A stretch of 64,000 nt of DNA from Pseudomonas cyclaminis (GTDB taxonomy: Bacteria; Pseudomonadota; Gammaproteobacteria; Pseudomonadales; Pseudomonadaceae): NCBI RefSeq assembly GCF_015163715.1, contig NZ_JADDUM010000035.1, positions 25,288 to 89,287 of the forward strand. Direction: 5' to 3'. This document shows, piece after piece, positions 1 to 8,656 of the stretch. The notes beneath the pieces were generated by a model, which had not been told where the DNA came from, searched no databases, and worked only from the letters and a program-made list of their open reading frames with translations. The translations under genes and the position numbers were made by a program. Position 1 is the first letter of the stretch; each line of letters opens with the position of its first letter.

Positions 1-534
1 GAGCAGCGCCGCTGGGCCAGCGGTGGCACAGTGCCCGTCGCCCCCAAGGCGTTTCTGGCCAAACAGGGCGGTATCGCCTTTGGCACCGATGAAGGCCATA
101 TTGTTGCGGCCTGCTTTACCAACACCGACAGCCTGTATTCGAGCTTTGTGTATGGTGAGACCATCGAGTTGCGCATCGAAACCCGTGTGCGCGACACCAT
201 CGAACTGCCGACCATCAGCGTGACGATCCAGGAAGCACGGCTGCTGGTGATCGGCGGGGCCAATCTGGCGCTGCACATGGAGGCGGCGCAAGACGGCTGG
301 CGCAGGGCAACGATCACCGTCCGCTTCCCGGCCAGTCTCGCGGCGGGCAAGTACCACATCACCCTGAAACTGATGAACGGCCATACCGAGGAAACCGCGC
401 AGTTGATCGAGAAGCAGGTGGCACTATTGGCCTTCGACACTTTGCCTGGCACCAAGGACTTCCTGGGTTTCGTCGACCTGGGGATAGAAGCCAGCCCTGG
501 CGCTCAAGCCGTCCAATCGCGGGAGCTGCAATGA
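1..534 (+). CDS. wzt: O-antigen ABC transporter ATP-binding protein, C-terminal part (Wzt-like), partial
   Basis: The frame is open from the first base of the window, so this is only the 3' end (about 177 residues). No Walker or ABC signature motif is visible; they would lie upstream. The remaining sequence reads as a beta-rich domain with alternating hydrophobic strands, matching the C-terminal carbohydrate-binding domain of Wzt proteins. In that family the domain recognises the finished, often modified, end of the O-polysaccharide and couples it to export through Wzm. The stop overlaps the next start by 4 bases (ATGA), so the downstream genes are translationally coupled. The assignment rests on domain type plus the glycosyltransferase context; the ATPase half was not seen. 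Confidence 0.75.
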   Translation, partial: EQRRWASGGTVPVAPKAFLAKQGGIAFGTDEGHIVAACFTNTDSLYSSFVYGETIELRIETRVRDTIELPTISVTIQEARLLVIGGANLALHMEAAQDGWRRATITVRFPASLAAGKYHITLKLMNGHTEETAQLIEKQVALLAFDTLPGTKDFLGFVDLGIEASPGAQAVQSRELQ

Positions 535-1853
535 GTCGAGCATGGCAGGTCGGGATCTTCGGCACCTTCGATGTCGCCAATTACGGCGACCTGTTGTTTC
601 CCATCCTCGCCGAGGCGGAGTTGACCAGGCGGCTGGGGCCGATAACGCTTCACCGGTTTTCCTATCATGGCAAAACCATGCCTGAATGGCCTTATGAGGT
701 CACCTCGGTGACCCGGCTGCCGGACATCGCCAGCCAGCTGGACGGGGCGCTGATCGGTGGAGGCTTCATCGTTCGCTTCGACAAGGTGGTAGCTACCGGC
801 TACTACCCGCCGGACGCCTCCATTCACCACCCCACCGGCTACTGGTTGACCCCGGCACTGATTGCGTTGCAACACGGCGTCCCGCTGATCTGGAATGCGC
901 CGGGCATGCACTGCAACGACATACCGCCATGGGCCGCGCCGCTGGTGAAGCTGACCCTGGATCACAGCCCCCATATCAGGGTCCGGGATGCACTGTCGCA
1001 GGCGGCCTTGGTCCGAGTATCGGAAACGGCCCCGGTGGAAGTGTTGCCCGACACCGCCTTCGGCCTTCCACGGCTGATAGACCCCCAATCACCGTCAGCC
1101 GAGTTCCTGGCATTGCGTGCCAGCGCAGACCTGACCAAGCCTTACCTGGTGGTGCATGCCATGTGGGGGCTGGACAGTTTCCTGGCGCTGTGGCGAACCC
1201 ATGCGGACTTGTTCGAGGACTTGCAGCTGTTGCTGCTGCCCATTGGGCCGGTACTTGGCGATCACCCTTCCGTGCTCGGCGATGACCTGGAGCGTTCGCG
1301 ATGCCTGCCGTATTGGCCCAATCCCCTGCTATTGGCCGAGGTGCTCGCCCATGCCGAAGGCGTCATCGGGCACAGCTACCACCTGGCGATCACTTCGCTG
1401 GTGTTTGGTGTGCCGATTTTCTGCTCGGCAGACCTGGGCACCGGCAAATACACCGCGCTGCCCAGCCATGGGCGAATCTTCCAATTACGCCGGGACGAAG
1501 CGATAGACCCCCAGTGGTTTCGCGCACAGCTGGGCAGGCAGCCGATATCTGCGGTCACCGCCTCGGCCGTGGAACAGGTCGACGCGCACTGGGACCGTGT
1601 GGCGGACCTGATCCGCGAAGGGCGCAGAGCCACCGCCCCCGTGCTCAACCGGTACTGGCAAGCCTTGCCTGGCGTTTTCGAAGATCTATATTCAGAGATG
1701 CAACGCCAGGCCGCCGACCGGCAAACCGAACACGAACACCATCAACAGGCGCTTGAAAAGCTGTATCAATCCAACTCTTTCAAGCTGACGGCGCCGCTGC
1801 GCCATGCTCGCCGTACTTTGCAGAAATGGCTGGGAGCCCTTCGACATGATTGA
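531..1853 (+). CDS. Polysaccharide pyruvyl transferase family protein
   Basis: A 440-residue cytoplasmic protein. The N-terminus reads GIFGTFDVANYGDLL, a typical pyruvyl-transferase opening (a G-x-F-x-x-x-N-x-GD pattern). A glycine-rich GALIGGGF follows, and HSYHLAITSLVFGVPIF occurs near residue 285, resembling the conserved H-x-x-H/IA..G-P segment of the family. Members transfer pyruvate from PEP to a sugar as a ketal. The last 65 residues are charged and helical and end in a SNSFKLTAPLRHARR segment also found in nearby glycosyltransferases. A GGGAG Shine-Dalgarno lies just upstream and the start overlaps the wzt stop. The family call is good; donor and acceptor are unknown. Confidence 0.7.
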   Translation: MSRAWQVGIFGTFDVANYGDLLFPILAEAELTRRLGPITLHRFSYHGKTMPEWPYEVTSVTRLPDIASQLDGALIGGGFIVRFDKVVATGYYPPDASIHHPTGYWLTPALIALQHGVPLIWNAPGMHCNDIPPWAAPLVKLTLDHSPHIRVRDALSQAALVRVSETAPVEVLPDTAFGLPRLIDPQSPSAEFLALRASADLTKPYLVVHAMWGLDSFLALWRTHADLFEDLQLLLLPIGPVLGDHPSVLGDDLERSRCLPYWPNPLLLAEVLAHAEGVIGHSYHLAITSLVFGVPIFCSADLGTGKYTALPSHGRIFQLRRDEAIDPQWFRAQLGRQPISAVTASAVEQVDAHWDRVADLIREGRRATAPVLNRYWQALPGVFEDLYSEMQRQAADRQTEHEHHQQALEKLYQSNSFKLTAPLRHARRTLQKWLGALRHD

Positions 1854-2550
1854 CCTGAGCAAACTGAGAGCCCATCGCTTGCACACCGCCCCGTATGCCT
1901 GGGCCGAGATCGGAGAGCTATACGCCCCGGAAGATGCCAGGGCGCTGGCCGAAACCTATCCGCATGATCACTTCAAGACGGTCTCCGGCTACGGCGGCGC
2001 CAAGGACTACGAGTACGAGGCGCGGCAATTGATCGCCATGGGCACCCACGAAGTGGTCCACCCCCAGGCGTTAAGCCGCGAATGGCTGGCATTGACCCAC
2101 AGCCTGCGTTCACCGCAATACCGCGAGGCGATGTCAGCGCTGACCGACGTGGACCTGACCGAGGTCCCCATGGAGGTCAATCTGTTCCATTACGGCCCCG
2201 GTGCCAACCTGGGGCCTCACCCGGACCTGGACGACAAGCTGGTCACGCACATCCTGTATTTCAACCAGACGTGGAACCCGGCCGAGGGTGGCTGCCTGCA
2301 AATCCTTGGTTCTGCCGCCCCCACCGATGTCGTCGCGCAAGTGGTCCCGGTGATCGGCAACTCAGCCATCCTGGTGCGCTCGGATAATTCCTGGCATGCC
2401 GTTTCACGGGTGGTGGACGGCTGCCAATCCTCCCGGCGCAGTGTGACCGTCACCTTCTACCGCCCCGGCTCCAGCAGCTCGATGTGGCCCGCCGGCGACC
2501 AGACACCACTGCACGCTTATGGCGAGCAAAACAACGTAACGCTCCCGTGA
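1846..2550 (+). CDS. 2OG-Fe(II) oxygenase family protein
   Basis: The start was placed at the ATG at 1846 (MIDLSKLRAH), which overlaps the previous gene by 8 bases and has GGGAG upstream; a longer frame from 1804 is less likely. The 234-residue protein shows the metal triad of Fe(II)/2-oxoglutarate dioxygenases: H-x-D in GPHPDLDDKLVTHILYFN (near residue 125), a distal His in NSWHAVSRV, and the following Arg in SSRRSVTVTFYRPG that would hold 2-oxoglutarate. Its place between a pyruvyl-transferase-like gene and a glycosyltransferase suggests it hydroxylates or otherwise oxidises a glycan or lipid-linked precursor, but the substrate cannot be read from sequence. Confidence 0.75.
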   Translation: MIDLSKLRAHRLHTAPYAWAEIGELYAPEDARALAETYPHDHFKTVSGYGGAKDYEYEARQLIAMGTHEVVHPQALSREWLALTHSLRSPQYREAMSALTDVDLTEVPMEVNLFHYGPGANLGPHPDLDDKLVTHILYFNQTWNPAEGGCLQILGSAAPTDVVAQVVPVIGNSAILVRSDNSWHAVSRVVDGCQSSRRSVTVTFYRPGSSSSMWPAGDQTPLHAYGEQNNVTLP

Positions 2551-2561
2551 AGGATCACGAC

Positions 2562-4718
2562 ATGGATAAGGACACCCTGGCCACGCTTGACCACGACCGC
2601 CTGCGCGTTGAGCGCGATGCGGCCAACCGCCAGCGCGACGCGGCGATTGCCTATATCGCCACGTTGAAAAACACGCGGTCCTGGCGGATCACCAAGCCGC
2701 TGCGCGCACTGCTTCATTGGTTGCGGTACCGATCCCTGCACACAGACGCCGAGACCCTCGACTTCCTGCACCAGGACAGCGTTCCGCTCGACGCCCCGTC
2801 TACAAGCCGTCGGTCGTCGTCGCCTGGCGACGCACCGACAGAGAACCGCTTCGATATCCTCTGCTTCGCCAATATCGACTGGACCGCGCGCTTCCAGCGC
2901 CCCCAGCAGTTGATGAGCCAGTTCGCCCGTCATGGCTATCGCGTCTTCTACATCGTGCCTTCGCGCAGTGCCGAGCCCGGCCATGCCTACAGCAGCCTTG
3001 AAGTGGCGCCCGGGGTCTTCGAAATTGCGCTGCACCGCGATGAGTTCGTGGACTGCTACAACCACCGCCTGGGCGAACAAAACCTGCAGGCCTATGCCAC
3101 GGCGATTGAGCAACTGGCGAAGAACCTGCGCATAAAGACGGCGGTGTCGGTTGTCCACCTGGCCTTCTGGGCCCCACTCGCCACGCGGTTGCGTCGCGAG
3201 CATGGTTGGAAAATCCAGTACGACTGCATGGATGACTGGGTGGGCTTTCCGGGCATCGGCCAGGTACTGCTGGAGGAAGAGGAAACCCTGGTTCGAGACG
3301 CCGACCTGATGACGGTCACCGCCGCCTTGCTGCACGACAAATGGGCCAAGGCGAGCAGCAACTGCCTGCTCTTGCGCAATGGTGTGGATTTCCAATTCTT
3401 CGAACGCAACTGCGTCCCCAACAGCCTGCTTTCAGACATCACGCGGCCGTTGATCGGCTTTTACGGAGGCCTGGCCGAATGGGTAGACCTGAAGCTGATC
3501 GCCACCATCGCCCAGCAGCGCACAGACTGGAATTTCGTGTTGATCGGCGACGTCTTCGTCAAGGACCTTGCCGGCCTTGACCGTTTGCCCAACGTGCACT
3601 TGCTCGGCAGAAAGCCCTACGCCCAGATGCCGTTGTACCTGTACCACTTCAATGTCTGCCTGATCCCGTTCCGGCTGTATAACGTGACCCACGCGGTCGA
3701 TCCGGTGAAATTCTACGAATTCATCAGCGCGGGCAAACCGGTGGTGTCGGTGCCGCTGGAAGAGATGAAGATCTACGACAACTACGTGTATTTCGCCGAT
3801 GGGCCGCAGGCGTTCATCGAGCAGATCGAGCGCGCCCTGAGCGAAACCGATCTCGCAGTCGCCAGCGAGCGCGTGGCACTCGCCAGCGCGAATGACTGGC
3901 GCAACCGCTTCGACGCCAACCTCAAAGCATTGACGGCGTTGCATCCCAAAGTGTCGATCGTGGTCGTCACCTACAACAATGTCGAGCTGACCCAAGCGTG
4001 CATCAAGAGCCTGCTGCGCAATACCACCTACCCCAATTACGAGCTGATCATCGTCGACAACGCATCCTCGGACGATACCGGCAACTACCTGCGCTACCTG
4101 GGTCGCACCCATGCCAATGTCACCCTGGTGCTCAATGACCGCAACCTGGGCTTCGCCGCCGCCAATAACCAGGGGCTCAAATTGGCGACCGGGGAATACC
4201 TGGTACTGCTCAACAACGACACCGTGGTGCCCAAGGGGTGGGTCGACCCGTTGCTCAAGCACCTGCAAGACCCACAGATCGGACTGGTGGGCCCGATGAC
4301 CAACTCGGTGGGCAACGAAGCGAAGATCAGTGTCGACTACGTTGACATGGCGAACATGGAAGCCTTCGCCGACCGCCATGTCGCGCAGCACCAGGGCCGT
4401 ACCTTCGATATCAGCATGCTCGCCATGTTCTGCGTGGCCATGCGCCGCGACGTGTTCGAGCGTATCGGCTGGCTGGACGAGGCCTTCGGCATCGGCATGT
4501 TCGAAGATGACGATTACAGCCGACGCATCCAGGCGGCCGGTTTGAGGACGGTGTGCGCAGAAGACGCGTTCATCCATCACGTTGGCCAGGCCTCCTTCAA
4601 GAAGCTGATTGCCAGCGGTGAATACCAGGCGCTCTGGGACAAGAACCAGGCGTATTTCGAAAGCAAATGGGGGGCTTGGACACGTCCGCAGCCGCAGCGA
4701 CAACCGGGTACGCACTGA
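2562..4718 (+). CDS. Fused GT1-GT2 glycosyltransferase
   Basis: The ATG at 2562 (MDKDTLATLD) was chosen because AAGGA lies 7-10 bases upstream; the open frame extends back to 2484. The product is 718 residues. An N-terminal helical segment contains NTRSWRITKPLRALLHWLR. A GT-B, group-1-like domain follows (about residues 100-450) with FANIDWTARFQRPQQL, LIGFYGG and DPVKFYEFISAGKPVVSVP. A GT-A, family-2 domain begins near residue 465 with VSIVVVTYNN, IIVDNASSDDT, the acidic LLNNDTVVP and a terminal FEDDDYSRRI. Two catalytic domains in one chain suggest two consecutive sugar additions. It is strongly similar in layout to the fusion at 5730-7790. Sugars and linkages are unknown. Confidence 0.85.
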   Translation: MDKDTLATLDHDRLRVERDAANRQRDAAIAYIATLKNTRSWRITKPLRALLHWLRYRSLHTDAETLDFLHQDSVPLDAPSTSRRSSSPGDAPTENRFDILCFANIDWTARFQRPQQLMSQFARHGYRVFYIVPSRSAEPGHAYSSLEVAPGVFEIALHRDEFVDCYNHRLGEQNLQAYATAIEQLAKNLRIKTAVSVVHLAFWAPLATRLRREHGWKIQYDCMDDWVGFPGIGQVLLEEEETLVRDADLMTVTAALLHDKWAKASSNCLLLRNGVDFQFFERNCVPNSLLSDITRPLIGFYGGLAEWVDLKLIATIAQQRTDWNFVLIGDVFVKDLAGLDRLPNVHLLGRKPYAQMPLYLYHFNVCLIPFRLYNVTHAVDPVKFYEFISAGKPVVSVPLEEMKIYDNYVYFADGPQAFIEQIERALSETDLAVASERVALASANDWRNRFDANLKALTALHPKVSIVVVTYNNVELTQACIKSLLRNTTYPNYELIIVDNASSDDTGNYLRYLGRTHANVTLVLNDRNLGFAAANNQGLKLATGEYLVLLNNDTVVPKGWVDPLLKHLQDPQIGLVGPMTNSVGNEAKISVDYVDMANMEAFADRHVAQHQGRTFDISMLAMFCVAMRRDVFERIGWLDEAFGIGMFEDDDYSRRIQAAGLRTVCAEDAFIHHVGQASFKKLIASGEYQALWDKNQAYFESKWGAWTRPQPQRQPGTH

Positions 4719-4737
4719 CCAACCCAAGGAGGACACC

Positions 4738-5715
4738 GTGTTCAAGCAAATCATGAGCAAGCTCAGCGGTAAGCTGGAAGGTATAACCGCCGACAAGCAA
4801 GTCACGGCCGATCACTGGTCAGAAAACATGGCCGGTTCCGACGCCTTCTCCGCGGATGTGTACTGGCTCGCCGTACCGGCGGTACAGCGGCGCCATCAGC
4901 ACAAGGCAACGGCCGGCAGCGGCCACCCCGGCTGGGTGCAGTACTGCCTCAAAGAGTTCCTGGGCGACCAGGTGCAAGGCGCACGGATGCTCAGTATCGG
5001 CTGCGGTACCGGCACCCTGGAGCGCGAGCTCTACCGGCTCAATGCATTCGAACACTGTGACGCCGTGGACATCGCACCCGGCGCAATCGAAGCCGCCAGG
5101 GCCGAAGCGCTGGCGATCGGCGCGTCGACGATCAACTACTCGTTATGCGATATCGAAAAGACCGATCTGCCCGCCAGTCACTACGATGCGGTCTGGTTCA
5201 ATGGCTCGCTGCACCATATCCGTGAGCTGGAGGTGGTCTGCCGGCGGGTTGCCAACAGCCTGAAACCCGGCGGCTGGCTGTTCTTCAACGAATACGTCGG
5301 AGCCAACCACTTTGCCTTTGATACGCAACAACGGGCGGCCATCAGCCATGCGTTCGGCTTGATTCCCGAGCAGTTTCGCCGGTCATTCGTGCAGGGCTCA
5401 TACGGCCAGGTGCAACAGGTCGTGCCATTACCCGACCCGGTCGATGTGGTCAAAGTCGACCCCTCGGAAGCCGTGCGTTCGGCGGATATCCTGCGGGTGG
5501 TGGGGGAGCACTTTGACATCCGTGCGCTGAACCGCTGTGGCGGCTCGCTGCTGCAGTTCCTGATGCACGGTATCGCCGGCAATTTCAGGGACGACAATCC
5601 ACAGTCGTTACGGGTGCTGCAAATGTTGTTCGACATCGAAGACGGCTTGATCGAATCCGACACGCTGAAAAGCGACTTCGTGATCGTCGCCGCCTCACCG
5701 CGAAAATCCGGATAA
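4738..5715 (+). CDS. Class I SAM-dependent methyltransferase
   Basis: The start is taken as GTG at 4738 (VFKQIMSKL) because AAGGAGG sits 6 bases upstream; the frame is open further upstream, but into the previous gene. The 325-residue protein carries the SAM-binding motif I MLSIGCGTGTLERELY (about residue 82), the acidic motif II in CDAVDIAPGAIEAAR, and YDAVWFNGSLHHI as motif IV. In this cluster it may methylate a sugar. Terminal methylation of O-polysaccharides is a known chain-length and export signal read by Wzt C-terminal domains, and a Wzt end lies just upstream, but that role is inferred. Fold assignment is certain; substrate is not known. Confidence 0.85.
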   Translation: MFKQIMSKLSGKLEGITADKQVTADHWSENMAGSDAFSADVYWLAVPAVQRRHQHKATAGSGHPGWVQYCLKEFLGDQVQGARMLSIGCGTGTLERELYRLNAFEHCDAVDIAPGAIEAARAEALAIGASTINYSLCDIEKTDLPASHYDAVWFNGSLHHIRELEVVCRRVANSLKPGGWLFFNEYVGANHFAFDTQQRAAISHAFGLIPEQFRRSFVQGSYGQVQQVVPLPDPVDVVKVDPSEAVRSADILRVVGEHFDIRALNRCGGSLLQFLMHGIAGNFRDDNPQSLRVLQMLFDIEDGLIESDTLKSDFVIVAASPRKSG

Positions 5716-5729
5716 GGCTGCCCTCCCCT

Positions 5730-7790
5730 ATGCTGATCGATCGGCGTCCCTCGCGCTGGAGCCGCTGGCGCGTGGCCTACCATCGGTTGCCACTGCCGGC
5801 CAGCGTAAAAAAACTGCTCGCCGCGCTTTACCGCAGGGCCGTGCTCAGGACGGTACGCGCGTTGCGCGGAGCCCTGAAGCCCGCGCCAGGCTTCGTCAGC
5901 CCTTCGCCGGCACCGCAACCGCAGCAGGCCGGGCTGGCGGACTATATTATCTGGGGCGCTATCGACTGGGATTTCAGGCACCAACGCCCTCAACAACTGG
6001 CCCTCGCGCTGAGCGCCACGGGACGGCGGGTCATCTACGTTTCAACGTCGCTGGTCGACACCCGCCACGCCGGCTTTGAGCTTGAGGTGCTGGACCAGGA
6101 GCACCGGCTGTTCCAGGTCCACCTGTTTTTGCGTGGCGCACCACTGATCTACGCGGGTGCCCCAAGCGCTGCGCAGGTTCAGCAGCTGTGCCGCAGCATC
6201 GGCGAGGTGTTGCTATGGGCCGGGTCTGCACGCGTGATTTCACTGGTGCAGCACCCGTTCTGGTGCGACGTCGCAAGTGAACTGCCCGACAGTCGATTGA
6301 TCTACGACTGCATGGACCACCATCAAGGCTTCGGCGACAACGCCGCCGACATCCTGCAGCTTGAGCAGCGACTGGTCCGCGACGCCGACATCCGTCTATT
6401 CACCTCCGACTGGCTGGCCGAGCAATGGCCGGCCCACGGCAACAAGCCCTGCGCCGTCCTGCGCAATGCCGCAGACTTCAGCCAGTTTTCCAACGCCCCG
6501 GCGTCGATCTACCGTGATCGGTTGCAACGCTCGGTGATCGGCTATTACGGCGCCATCGCCGACTGGTTCGACCATGAGTTGGTGATCCAGGTCGCCGAGG
6601 CCTTTCCCCAGCATGTGGTGCTGTTGATCGGCGCCGATACGGTGGGCGTTCGGGCCCGCTTGCGCGGCTGCCCGAACGTCGAATTTATCGGCGAAGTGCC
6701 CTATGCCGAACTGCCCTATTATTTGCACGGTTTCGACCTGTGTATCGTGCCGTTCAAGGTGACGCCGCTGACGCTCGCCACCAACCCGGTCAAGGTCTAT
6801 GAGTACCTGAGCGCAGGGAAACCCGTGGTCGCGGTGGACCTGCCGGAAATGCAGCAATTTGGCATGCAGGTGCAGGTCGCGCGAGATACCCCAGGGTTCA
6901 TTGCAGCCGTCGCCCGGGCGCTGGTGCCGTCAACCACCGAACAGATCGCCCAACGACAGGCGTTCGCTGCCCGACAAACCTGGGCACACCGTGCCGATGC
7001 GCTCATGGCCCTGGCCGAACATCGCGAACACGCGCCACGGACCAGCGTGATCGTGGTGACCTACAACAACCTGGCACTGACCCGCGCCTGCCTGGACAGC
7101 CTGGAGCGCCACCGCGAATCCCCCGCGCTGGAGATCATTGTGGTGGACAACGCCTCCAGTGATGGCAGTGCTGAATTCCTCACCGCGTGGGCCGCAGGCA
7201 GCGGGCAGACCCTGATACTCAACCCCGACAACCGTGGCTTCGCCGCCGCAAACAATCAGGGGCTGGCGGTTGCCAGCGGCGATTACCTGGTGCTGCTCAA
7301 CAATGACACGCAGGTGACGTCAGGGTGGGCGAGCACCTTGCAGCGGCATCTGCAACGTAACCCCGCACTTGGCTTGATCGGGCCGGTGACCAACAACATC
7401 GGCAATCAGGCCAAGGTCGACATCGGCTACACCAGCCCGGCGCAGATGCCGCAGGCGGCCCGTGGCTATACCTGCCGGCACCTGGGTGAGTTAGTCCGGC
7501 TGCCGACCCTGGCGTTCTTCTGCGTGATGATGCCGCGCAGTACCTACACGCGCATCGGCCCGCTGGACGAAATCTATGGAAGGGGCTTCTTCGAGGATGA
7601 CGACTACTGCCGGCGTGTCGAACAGGCCGGGTTGATCAACGCCTGTGCGCATGATGTGTTCATCCATCACCACCTGTCGGCATCGTTCAAACTCATGCAC
7701 CAGGGCGAACGCCTCGCGCTGTTCGAACGCAACAAGGCGCTGTATGAGGCCAAGTGGGGCACGTGGGTGCCCATGAGCATGAGTAATTAA
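5730..7790 (+). CDS. Fused GT1-GT2 glycosyltransferase (second copy)
   Basis: A 686-residue protein with the same two-domain layout as the one at 2562-4718. After a basic N-terminal helix (about 60 residues) comes a GT-B domain with IWGAIDWDFRHQRPQQL, YDCMDHHQGF, SVIGYYGAIADWF and NPVKVYEYLSAGKPVVAV. A GT-A family-2 domain starts near residue 440 with TSVIVVTYNN, IIVVDNASSDGS, LLNNDTQVTSGW and FFEDDDYCRRV. The spacing to the methyltransferase is 14 bases, so it belongs to the same operon. The stop overlaps the stop of the convergent epimerase gene by 4 bases, marking the junction of two opposed polysaccharide operons. Donor and acceptor sugars are unknown. Confidence 0.85.
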   Translation: MLIDRRPSRWSRWRVAYHRLPLPASVKKLLAALYRRAVLRTVRALRGALKPAPGFVSPSPAPQPQQAGLADYIIWGAIDWDFRHQRPQQLALALSATGRRVIYVSTSLVDTRHAGFELEVLDQEHRLFQVHLFLRGAPLIYAGAPSAAQVQQLCRSIGEVLLWAGSARVISLVQHPFWCDVASELPDSRLIYDCMDHHQGFGDNAADILQLEQRLVRDADIRLFTSDWLAEQWPAHGNKPCAVLRNAADFSQFSNAPASIYRDRLQRSVIGYYGAIADWFDHELVIQVAEAFPQHVVLLIGADTVGVRARLRGCPNVEFIGEVPYAELPYYLHGFDLCIVPFKVTPLTLATNPVKVYEYLSAGKPVVAVDLPEMQQFGMQVQVARDTPGFIAAVARALVPSTTEQIAQRQAFAARQTWAHRADALMALAEHREHAPRTSVIVVTYNNLALTRACLDSLERHRESPALEIIVVDNASSDGSAEFLTAWAAGSGQTLILNPDNRGFAAANNQGLAVASGDYLVLLNNDTQVTSGWASTLQRHLQRNPALGLIGPVTNNIGNQAKVDIGYTSPAQMPQAARGYTCRHLGELVRLPTLAFFCVMMPRSTYTRIGPLDEIYGRGFFEDDDYCRRVEQAGLINACAHDVFIHHHLSASFKLMHQGERLALFERNKALYEAKWGTWVPMSMSN

Positions 7791-8656
7791 CCCAGGTCGG
7801 GTTTCGACAGCACAAAAGCCCTGGGCGCAAAGCCAAGGTCGCGGGCTGCATCCCCATGATCGAAGATCAGGTCCTGGTTCATGCGCTGCGCCATCGCCGC
7901 CGACCACTGGCGATAACGCGGCAGGCATCGAAGCAGCGGCACGACAATCCGAAACACCCAGAGCGGCACCGTGAGCAAACGCGGGCGCCGGTTCAGCGCG
8001 CCGAACACGCGGCCCACCATGTCCCGGTAGGCCAATGTTTCCCCGCCAGAGAGGTTGTAGGCGTGATGGCAGACTTGAGGCGCCTGCACTGCACGCACGC
8101 AGGCCATCGCCACATCTTCGGCATGCACGGGTTGGCGCAACCCCATCGCGCGGCCAAACACCGGGAAAAAACCGAAGCGGCGGATAAAGCGGGCGATCTC
8201 TGCGATGTTTTTGTCGCGTCCGTCGCCGTAGATCAACGTGGGACGCAGGATGCTCCAGTGAACCTGGTGATGCAGAGCCCAGTCTTCAACGCTGACCTCA
8301 GCGGCGCGCAACCGGCTGGCCAGGTGCTGCTCTTGCAGGTCATCGGAGTGGCTTTTGGTAAAGCAACTGGTCGAAGAAAGCGCGATGACTTTGCGCGCAC
8401 CGCAGGCCTGCAGCAGCGCAAAATACTGCGGCAGCACCCAGATCGGCGCCACACAGATCCATAACGAAATGGGCTGCACAGGCTCAGGTTCACCCCCCTC
8501 GGTGATACGTCGCCAACGGATCGCGCCACCTTGCGCAGCGTGCTGTTCCTGCCGGGAAAACGCGGTGACCGTGAACGGCTCGCGCTCAAGCAACGCCAGG
8601 ACATGACGCCCCACCAGGCTGCTGGCGCCCAGCACTCCCAACGTGACCTCAGGCAC
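7787..8656 (-). CDS. NAD(P)-dependent nucleotide-sugar epimerase/dehydratase family protein
   Basis: A 289-residue Rossmann-fold protein starting at GTG 8656 and overlapping the upstream GT2 gene by 8 bases. The N-terminal dinucleotide motif reads LGVLGASSLVG, with ALSSTSCF as the Ser-containing strand after the nucleotide fold and ILRPTLIYGDGRD as the conserved region after the catalytic site. A canonical Tyr-x-x-x-Lys pair is not obvious at the expected spacing, so the protein may be an atypical extended SDR or act as a reductase. It is the last gene of the minus-strand operon wecB-GT1-GT2-epimerase. In that setting it probably modifies a UDP-sugar or a lipid-linked sugar; the exact reaction is not assignable. 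Confidence 0.7.
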   Translation of the reverse strand: MPEVTLGVLGASSLVGRHVLALLEREPFTVTAFSRQEQHAAQGGAIRWRRITEGGEPEPVQPISLWICVAPIWVLPQYFALLQACGARKVIALSSTSCFTKSHSDDLQEQHLASRLRAAEVSVEDWALHHQVHWSILRPTLIYGDGRDKNIAEIARFIRRFGFFPVFGRAMGLRQPVHAEDVAMACVRAVQAPQVCHHAYNLSGGETLAYRDMVGRVFGALNRRPRLLTVPLWVFRIVVPLLRCLPRYRQWSAAMAQRMNQDLIFDHGDAARDLGFAPRAFVLSKPDLG

